Source of the DNA: an uncultured Rhodobacterales bacterium
Lineage (GTDB): Bacteria > Pseudomonadota > Alphaproteobacteria > Rhodobacterales > Rhodobacteraceae
Direction: 5' to 3'
NCBI GenBank assembly: GCA_937901055.1
Contig: CALCGO010000567.1
Coordinates: 1-11,139, forward strand
DNA length: 11,139 nucleotides
Part shown: piece after piece, positions 6,345-11,139 of the stretch
How the letters are laid out: every line of letters starts with the position of its first letter
How positions within the stretch are numbered: position 1 is the first letter of the stretch
Notes under the pieces: generated by a model
Seen by the model: the letters and a program-made list of their open reading frames with translations, nothing else
Database searches by the model: none
What the model was told of the DNA's origin: nothing
Program-made: the position numbers and the translations under genes

Positions 6345-6444
6345 CCGCTTTGGCCCACGGACAGGACTAAAGCGGGTTTGAGTGATAAACTCAATCAAAG
6401 ATTTGCATATTTTCCCATTTTTTATGGCTTTTTGGGAATTTCCC
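6345..6444 (-). promoter_or_regulatory. Structured upstream region of the HU gene
   Basis: Between amn and hup there are 173 non-coding bases. Three symmetric elements stand out. CCGCTTT (6345-6351) with AAAGCGG (6369-6375) folds, on the minus strand, into 7 pairs, an A-C mismatch and 4 more pairs around a 7-base loop. TTGAGT (6378-6383) and ACTCAA (6389-6394) form a perfect 6-bp repeat with a 5-base spacer. GGGAATTTCCC (6434-6444) is a perfect odd palindrome. None is followed by a T-tract on the minus strand. They may be operators or leader structures for hup; no convincing -35/-10 pair was found by eye. Confidence 0.4.
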
Positions 6445-6454
6445 TAATTTTTAT

Positions 6455-6468
6455 TTACCAAACGGTAA
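6455..6468 (-). other. Small hairpin just after the AMP nucleosidase gene
   Basis: TTACC (6455-6459) and GGTAA (6464-6468) flank a 4-base loop. On the minus strand this begins 10 bases after the amn stop codon. The following bases are A-rich rather than T-rich, so this is at best a weak 3'-end hairpin and the true end of the ade-amn transcript is not evident. Confidence 0.25.
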
Positions 6469-6478
6469 TGACGCCGCG

Positions 6479-7963
6479 TCACAAGAACGCGGTTTCGTCG
6501 AAACTGCGCAGCTTGCGTGAATGTAGGCGCTCTAATGGCATCTCTTTTAACGACTGCATTGCCTTAATTCCGATTTGCAAATGTTGTGATACTTGGCGTT
6601 TATAAAATGCGGTCGCCATACCGGGGAGTTTTAGCTCGCCGTGTAGCGGTTTATCGGAGACACAAAGCAAGGTTCCATAAGGTACGCGGAACCTGAAGCC
6701 GTTGGCTGCGATGGTGGCGCTTTCCATATCCAACGCGATAGCACGGGATTGGGAAAGGCGTTGCACGGGGCCGGATTGGTCGCGCAATTCCCAGTTGCGG
6801 TTGTCGATTGTGGCGACCGTGCCGGTACGCATGATGGTTTTCAGCTCGTATCCAGTGAAGCCGGTAACCGAGGCCACGGCGGTTTCCAGCGCGATCTGTA
6901 TTTCGGCCAGTGCGGGAATTGGAACCCATACGGGCAGGTCATCATCCAACACGTGATCCTCGCGGACATAGGCGTGGGCCAGAACATAGTCCCCAAGGTT
7001 TTGCGAGTTCCGCAAGCCTGCGCAATGTCCAAGCATTAACCAAGCGTGTGGGCGCAGGACGGCGACGTGATCGGTGATCGTTTTGGCGTTGGATGGGCCA
7101 ACCCCGATGTTAACCATAGTGATGCCGGTGCCATCGGCACTGGTCAGGTGGTAGGTCGGCATTTGTGGCAATTTGCCAAGCGGCTCGCCTGTGGTTCCCT
7201 CTCGGGTTGTAATGACATTTCCGGGCTCGACCAGCAGTTTATAATCGGAATTCGGGTCTTGCAACGCGGTTTTGGCGAAGTCCAGAAATTCGTCCATGTA
7301 GAACTGGTAGTTGGTGAACAGCACATGGTTCTGGAAATGCGCAGGGCTGGTAGCGGTGTAATGCGCCAATCGTGCCAACGAATAATCGACGCGCTGCGCA
7401 GTGAACGGAGCCAGAGCGCGTGTGCCGTCGGCTGCAGGCGTATCGGTGCCGTTGGCGATCAGGTCATTTGTGGTTTCCAGATCGGGCACATCGAAAACAT
7501 CACGCAACGGGCGTTGCAAACGATCCTCGATGGAGCCCTCGATATGTGCCCCCTCGTCCATTGCGAAATGCAGCGGGATCGGCGTGGTCGAGACCTCGAC
7601 GCGAATAGGTACGCCGTGGTTTTTGATAAGAAGGTCGATCTGCTGTTCGAGGTAGTTTTCGAACAGGTGCGGGCGCGTGAGGGTGGTGCAATACTTGCCG
7701 GGTTCAGCAACGTGACCAAAGGCAAGGCGCGTGTCGATCTTGGCAAAGCTGCGCGTGAAGATGGTGATTTGCGGATAGTAGGCGCGGTAATGGCCCTCGA
7801 CGGTTTCGCCGTCCATCACGCGGGTGAAGTTACTTTTCAGAAAAACCGTGGCTTCATCGTACAGTTTTTGCACGGCTTTCACGGCCAGTTTGGCATCGGT
7901 GAAATCTTGTGGTCCTTCGCAAATCGGCGAGACGCGGCTTAATTTGTCGTGTTTTTCGTTCAT
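6479..7963 (-). CDS. amn: AMP nucleosidase
   Basis: A 494-residue enzyme that hydrolyses AMP to adenine and ribose 5-phosphate in the cytoplasm; the E. coli enzyme has 484 residues. The N-terminal region (about 20-180) is the Amn-specific regulatory domain, including 'EGHYRAYYPQITIFTRS' (57-72). The catalytic part (about 250-480) has the nucleoside phosphorylase fold, with 'INIGVGPSNAKT'-like residues at 285-295, MLGHCAGLR (310-318), AHAYVREDHVLDDDLP (329-344), RTGTVATIDNRNWEL (379-393) and the family signature ALDMESATIAANG (410-422), then 'CVSDKPLHGELKLPG' (434-448). These are strong matches to bacterial Amn. Its ATG overlaps the stop of the upstream adenine deaminase gene in TAATG, so the two are probably translationally coupled. 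Its product, adenine, is the substrate of the neighbouring enzyme, giving a two-step purine salvage route. Confidence 0.96.
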   Translation of the reverse strand: MNEKHDKLSRVSPICEGPQDFTDAKLAVKAVQKLYDEATVFLKSNFTRVMDGETVEGHYRAYYPQITIFTRSFAKIDTRLAFGHVAEPGKYCTTLTRPHLFENYLEQQIDLLIKNHGVPIRVEVSTTPIPLHFAMDEGAHIEGSIEDRLQRPLRDVFDVPDLETTNDLIANGTDTPAADGTRALAPFTAQRVDYSLARLAHYTATSPAHFQNHVLFTNYQFYMDEFLDFAKTALQDPNSDYKLLVEPGNVITTREGTTGEPLGKLPQMPTYHLTSADGTGITMVNIGVGPSNAKTITDHVAVLRPHAWLMLGHCAGLRNSQNLGDYVLAHAYVREDHVLDDDLPVWVPIPALAEIQIALETAVASVTGFTGYELKTIMRTGTVATIDNRNWELRDQSGPVQRLSQSRAIALDMESATIAANGFRFRVPYGTLLCVSDKPLHGELKLPGMATAFYKRQVSQHLQIGIKAMQSLKEMPLERLHSRKLRSFDETAFL

Positions 7964-9765
7964 TATTGGTCTTTCAAAAATAAGGGTGTTTCTTCAAATA
8001 GGGTGACGTCGATCAGGCCGACGTCGGAAATGCGTAGTTCAGGGATTACGACCAGAGCCAGCAAAGAATGCTGCATATAGGCGTTGTTCAACGTGCATCC
8101 GCATTCCGCCATTGCGGCGACCATTAGATCGGCTGCGGCGGCGACTTCATGGGCTGGCGCGTCAGACATCAGGCCACCGATGGGCAGTTTGACCAAGGCC
8201 AGCTCTTTGCCGTCCTTAAATACGGTCACGCCGCCACCAACTTCGTGCAGGCGATTGGCTGCTAGCGCCATATCCGTCTTCGATGTTCCGACGACGATCA
8301 TATGATGACTGTCGTGCGCGACCGTCGAGGCCACGGCGCAGTCCCCCGTATATCCGAAACCTGATACGAATGCGTTAACAACACCGCCTGTTGCGCGATG
8401 GCGTTCCACGAGGGCGATTTGGCAAACATCCTGCGCCTCATCGCTAACAGCGAGGCCATCTTCAACGCTTAAGGTTGCCGTTAACGCTTTCGTAGGTGCT
8501 TGGTTTTCGACCACGCCGATGACGCGGGCCTGAACCTGATTTGCCCCTTCTGGAGCAACAATATCAAAATCGGCGGCAGTTTTATTCGCCCCCATGTTGA
8601 CCGAGTTTCGGGCTTTGGTTGGCCACGCGAAAGGCGCATCTTCACCAAGCAGTTCGCCGTCTTGAGCAACGATTTGTCCGCGGGCGATCACGGTTTCGAT
8701 CGGTAGGGTTTCTAGGTCTGAAGACAGGATAACATCGGCGCGACGGCCCGGCGTGATGGACCCCAATTCACGCTCCAGCCCGAAATGCGTAGCGGTGTTG
8801 ATTGTCGCCATCTGAATGGCAATCAACGGGTCGAGTCCGCAATCAATGGCGTGCCGTACAACGCGATTCATGTGCCCGTCGTTTATGAGCGTGCCGGAGT
8901 GGCTGTCATCCGTGCAAAGAATGAAATTACGCGGGTCGAGGCCTTTTTCCGTAACCGCCGTCACCTGCGTTTCGATATCGTACCAAGCGGACCCAAGCCG
9001 CATCATGGAGCGCATACCTTGGCGAACCCGCATGATCGCATCTGCTTCGCATGTGCCCTCATGGTCGTCCGCCGGACCACCGGCTGCATAGGTGCGAAAC
9101 CCTTCGAGGTCGGGGCTGGCATAGTGCCCACCAACCGTTTTTCCGGCCCTCTGGGTCGCGGCAATCTCGGCAAGCATTTTGGGGTCGTTGTTCATGACAC
9201 CGGGGAAGTTCATCATCTCGCCCAGCCCGATAATGTTGGGCCATTGCATGGCCTCGATCACATCGTCAGGGGTCAATTCATGGCCGGTGTTTTCCAACCC
9301 GGGGGCGGATGGTGCGCAGGATGGCATCTGGACAAAGACGTTAATACGTTGTTGCAACGCCTCGTCGTGCATCAAGCGCACGCCTTCCAACCCCATGACA
9401 TTGGCGATTTCGTGGGGGTCGGTGAACATGGAAGTCGTGCCGTGGGGCATCACTGCGCGGGCGAATTGTGTGGTGGTCAGCATCCCGCTTTCGATATGCA
9501 TATGGCCGTCACACAGACCGGGGAGGATGTAACGCCCGTTCGCCTCGATCACCTGCGTGTCTGGCCCGATGCAATGGGTGGCGTCCGGCCCACAATAAGC
9601 AAAGCGACCTTCCGCAATGGCGATATCTGTGTTCGGAATCACTTCGCGTGTGTGGACATTAACCCACTGTCCTTGGCGAATAACCATGTTAGCAGGGGCG
9701 CGGCCAGAGGCTACGTCGATCAAGCGGGGGGCAACATCGGCCCAAGATTTGATAGGAGTATGCAT
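7963..9765 (-). CDS. ade: Adenine deaminase (Ade type, amidohydrolase superfamily)
   Basis: A 600-residue enzyme converting adenine to hypoxanthine and ammonia. The amidohydrolase barrel shows the metal motif in PGLCDGHMHIESG (82-94; His88, His90), GLGEMMN with Glu183, GGHYASPD with His214, DDHEG with His235, and CTDDSH (284-289). C-terminal residues from about 420 onward form the Ade-specific domain, including 'VSGFGYTGDCAVASTVAHDSHH'. The usual Ade motif IESS reads IESG here. Start: ATG 9765 is preferred, but GTG 9780 is also possible; neither has a clear Shine-Dalgarno sequence. It is the first gene of an operon with amn, sharing TAATG at the junction. The nearest relatives I recall are alphaproteobacterial adenine deaminases; some Ade-like proteins act on other purines, so the substrate is inferred from family and from the amn neighbour. 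Confidence 0.93.
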   Translation of the reverse strand: MHTPIKSWADVAPRLIDVASGRAPANMVIRQGQWVNVHTREVIPNTDIAIAEGRFAYCGPDATHCIGPDTQVIEANGRYILPGLCDGHMHIESGMLTTTQFARAVMPHGTTSMFTDPHEIANVMGLEGVRLMHDEALQQRINVFVQMPSCAPSAPGLENTGHELTPDDVIEAMQWPNIIGLGEMMNFPGVMNNDPKMLAEIAATQRAGKTVGGHYASPDLEGFRTYAAGGPADDHEGTCEADAIMRVRQGMRSMMRLGSAWYDIETQVTAVTEKGLDPRNFILCTDDSHSGTLINDGHMNRVVRHAIDCGLDPLIAIQMATINTATHFGLERELGSITPGRRADVILSSDLETLPIETVIARGQIVAQDGELLGEDAPFAWPTKARNSVNMGANKTAADFDIVAPEGANQVQARVIGVVENQAPTKALTATLSVEDGLAVSDEAQDVCQIALVERHRATGGVVNAFVSGFGYTGDCAVASTVAHDSHHMIVVGTSKTDMALAANRLHEVGGGVTVFKDGKELALVKLPIGGLMSDAPAHEVAAAADLMVAAMAECGCTLNNAYMQHSLLALVVIPELRISDVGLIDVTLFEETPLFLKDQ

Positions 9766-9833
9766 GGCCAAAAATGGCACAAGATGTCGCAGATGTTCAA
9801 GTGAATAATTTGTGACACAGTAAGATAGGTATT

Positions 9834-9844
9834 GGAGGCGTTAC
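9834..9844 (+). promoter_or_regulatory. Ribosome binding site of the VOC gene
   Basis: GGAGG (9834-9838) is 6 bases before ATG 9845, a textbook spacing that supports this start. The 79-base gap to the divergent ade start also contains the odd palindrome TGTGACACA (9811-9819), but no convincing promoter pair for either gene was found by eye. Confidence 0.7.
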
Positions 9845-10276
9845 ATGGATTACGACAAAGTTAAAGCCGCAGAGTTTGGCGCATCGCTTAAGGGGATGGG
9901 GATTAACCTGTTGGTAAGGGATGTGCTGGGTAGTGTTGCGTTCTTGCAGGATGTTTTCGGGATGAAAGCGTTTCAACCCACCGAGGACTTTGCAATCCTT
10001 ACCTATGGGGGCCAGGTTTTTCAGTTGCATTCCGACCCCACGTTTCATTCCCACCCGCTTTTGTCATTACTGCCCGAAGCAGGTGCAAGGGGGGGCGGGA
10101 TTGAGTTGCGGTTGTACGAAACCGACCCGGACGAGGCTGTTAAACTGGCCGAAACACACGTTCACGGGGCAACGATTTTGCAACAACCGACCGATAAGCC
10201 GCATGGTTTGCGCGAATGTGTGATCCTTGATGCAGATGGGTATGCATGGGTCCCCAGCAGGGCGCTTGTTGTCTAG
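9845..10276 (+). CDS. VOC superfamily (glyoxalase/bleomycin-resistance fold) protein
   Basis: A 143-residue protein with one vicinal-oxygen-chelate fold: a strand/helix unit 'GINLLVRDVLGSVAFLQDVFGMK' (19-41), strands 'FAILTYGGQVFQLHSD' (49-64) and 'GIELRLYETDPDEAVKLA' (85-102), then 'LRECVILDADGYAWVPS' (122-138). The 'DADGY.WVP' ending is common in lactoylglutathione lyase relatives. His62 and Glu87 or Glu124 are possible metal ligands, but this is a guess. The substrate is unknown; members include isomerases, dioxygenases and antibiotic-binding proteins. It is divergent from ade with a 79-base gap. Its TAG overlaps the M23 gene's TAG on the other strand in CTAG (10273-10276). Confidence 0.85.
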   Translation: MDYDKVKAAEFGASLKGMGINLLVRDVLGSVAFLQDVFGMKAFQPTEDFAILTYGGQVFQLHSDPTFHSHPLLSLLPEAGARGGGIELRLYETDPDEAVKLAETHVHGATILQQPTDKPHGLRECVILDADGYAWVPSRALVV

Positions 10277-10920
10277 ATATCACCACAAGGGACAGGGTAT
10301 GTGGTTTGGAATGGCGTGTCAGGCCAATCGGTGGCTTCATCGAAACAGGTCACCGCGCCAACGCCGTTAACCCAGTAAACGTTGGGGTCTACGGGTTCCA
10401 TTCGTTGAAAGCGACCTTTTAGCTGAACTTCGAAGTGAAGGTGTGGCAGTCCACCGGATAGCACACCTGTTCTGCCTAACGTGCCAATTTGTTGGCCACG
10501 CACGACGGTATCCCCGACACTGACCAGCTGTGTTTGCAGGTGTTTGTATTGGGTATGGATACGAACGCCGTCTTCGTTATCGCCGTGATCAATAACGATG
10601 TTGTTTCCGTAGAACGGTTCGGTGAAGGTTTTGATAACGCGGCCGCTTGCAGGGGCGATAACGGGTGTTCCCAGAGCGGCGATAATATCGATCCCCAGAT
10701 GCTCCTCGCCGGTTTTGGACCCGCCGCTTGAAGCGGGTGCCTCGTAATAGATGTTAGTTAAGGACGGGGCGTTTGCCGGTAGCGAAACGGCTAATGCGGC
10801 CTGTTGGCCCGCACCGCTCCATACTTTGCCAAAATTGTTGTCTGTTTCAATACACCCTGCGAGCAGCGGGGGCGTTGCGAGAAGTAGATATCGGGAATGC
10901 CTGCGCCAAAAAGCGAACAT
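10273..10920 (-). CDS. M23-family peptidoglycan peptidase, lipoprotein
   Basis: A 215-residue secreted lipoprotein with an M23 (LytM-type) zinc endopeptidase domain. Start: ATG 10920, 5 bases after GAGG, not the further in-frame position 11022. This choice gives a clear signal: 'WRRHSRYLLLATPPLLAGC', with lipobox L-L-A-G-C (19-23) and lipidated Cys23. The catalytic residues seen are His74 and Asp78 (HLGID), His127 ('YKHL') and His160/His162 (HLHFE), so the zinc site looks intact and the protein is probably an active peptidase rather than a degenerate LytM factor. Its natural substrate would be peptidoglycan cross-links in the periplasm, or it may activate an amidase. The preceding gene ends at TAA (10924-10922) one base before this ATG, so the two are translationally coupled. 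It ends tail to tail with the VOC gene, sharing CTAG. Confidence 0.88.
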   Translation of the reverse strand: MFAFWRRHSRYLLLATPPLLAGCIETDNNFGKVWSGAGQQAALAVSLPANAPSLTNIYYEAPASSGGSKTGEEHLGIDIIAALGTPVIAPASGRVIKTFTEPFYGNNIVIDHGDNEDGVRIHTQYKHLQTQLVSVGDTVVRGQQIGTLGRTGVLSGGLPHLHFEVQLKGRFQRMEPVDPNVYWVNGVGAVTCFDEATDWPDTPFQTTYPVPCGDI

Positions 10921-10921
10921 A

Positions 10922-11139
10922 TTAACCTCGTGTGAAGGTGTTGGACAAAATACCTGCAAGTTGTGAAGCATCCTCATCGGTAAAAACATCCGGTTGGTCA
11001 CTATCGATGTCGAGTACCGCAACTAGGTCGTCTGACGCGTTGAAAACCGGTAGGACGATTTCTGATTGCGTGGAGCTGGCACAGGCGATGTGGCCTTCAA
11101 ACGCGTTAACATCTGCGACCAGTTGTGTTTCGCGCAAGC
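10922..11139 (-). CDS. msrC: GAF-type free methionine-(R)-sulfoxide reductase, C-terminal part
   Basis: The frame is open to the right edge at 11139, so the start is outside the window; the internal TTG at 11137 is not a start. The visible 72 codons read 'RETQLVADVNAFEGHIACAS' then 'SEIVLPVF' and 'LVAVLDIDSDQPDVFTDEDA'. This is the typical C-terminal half of fRMsr (YebR/MsrC) GAF-domain proteins, which reduce free L-methionine-(R)-sulfoxide using thioredoxin. The Cys in HIACA corresponds to the conserved active-site position (E. coli Cys118 by my recollection). The other two conserved cysteines lie outside the window, so catalytic competence cannot be judged. The stop TAA is one base from the M23 gene's ATG, and the last codons carry the M23 ribosome binding site. 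Confidence 0.78.
   Translation of the reverse strand, partial: LRETQLVADVNAFEGHIACASSTQSEIVLPVFNASDDLVAVLDIDSDQPDVFTDEDASQLAGILSNTFTRG

Noticed and set aside
6378..6394. FNR/CRP-type binding site at TTGAGT-N5-ACTCAA
   Set aside because: FNR sites are TTGAT-N4-ATCAA; both the half-site sequence and the spacing differ.
6434..6444. GGGAATTTCCC as terminator of amn
   Set aside because: The loop is too small for a stable hairpin with the full stem, and on the minus strand it is followed by A residues, not T.
7046..7942. 298-codon plus-strand frame opposite AMP nucleosidase
   Set aside because: Antisense shadow of a strongly conserved enzyme; the translation shows no domain.
8785..9804. 339-codon plus-strand frame opposite adenine deaminase
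   Set aside because: The minus-strand frame encodes an unmistakable Ade protein with metal-binding motifs; the antisense frame has no family character.
10921..11022. Longer N-terminus for the M23 lipoprotein
   Set aside because: It would overlap the upstream reductase and hide the lipoprotein signal; ATG 10920 has GAGG 5 bases upstream.

Overview
The window looks like a stretch of chromosome from an alphaproteobacterium, most likely Rhodobacterales (Rhodobacteraceae, Roseobacter-like). This rests on the character of the HU, EamA, adenine deaminase and thioredoxin proteins as I remember these families, on moderate GC content, and on gene order typical of compact chromosomes. No database search was possible. 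There is no tRNA, rRNA, CRISPR array, insertion sequence or phage gene. Most of the window is ordinary housekeeping and metabolic content.

Layout. (1) 1-247, plus: the end of a dihydrofolate reductase-family (RibD C-terminal-like) gene. (2) 301-2715, plus: gyrB, preceded by an inverted repeat that buries its ribosome binding site. (3) 2752-3889, minus: a two-gene operon of a CcdA-type membrane thiol transporter and a small Tat-exported thioredoxin-like protein. (4) 3890-4268: the only long non-coding stretch. It has a perfect 12-bp inverted repeat on the ccdA side and four GCGTAA repeats plus a promoter-like element on the regulator side. (5) 4269-5084, plus: an XRE-type helix-turn-helix regulator with an unrecognised C-terminal part, starting at TTG. 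(6) 5081-5953, minus: an EamA-family transporter, tail to tail with the regulator with a 4-base overlap. (7) 6015-6305, minus: an HU-family nucleoid protein with a clear intrinsic terminator. (8) 6479-9765, minus: adenine deaminase then AMP nucleosidase, with stop and start overlapping in TAATG. (9) 9845-10276, plus: a VOC (glyoxalase-fold) protein, tail to tail with (10) 10273-10920, minus: an M23 peptidase lipoprotein. This is preceded by (11) the C-terminal part of a GAF-type free methionine-(R)-sulfoxide reductase running off the right edge.

How the genes fit together. The ade-amn pair makes a short pathway from AMP to adenine to hypoxanthine. The ccdA-thioredoxin pair probably carries reducing power across the inner membrane to the periplasm. 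gyrB and the HU gene both act on chromosome topology but are separate units. The methionine sulfoxide reductase and the M23 lipoprotein are arranged as a coupled operon without an obvious shared pathway.

I do not see a clearly new multi-gene system. The best leads are regulatory: the gyrB leader hairpin, the GCGTAA repeat cluster, the inverted repeat before ccdA and the structured region before the HU gene. Two protein-level leads are the thioredoxin with Ser in place of the usual cis-proline and the uncharacterised domain of the regulator.
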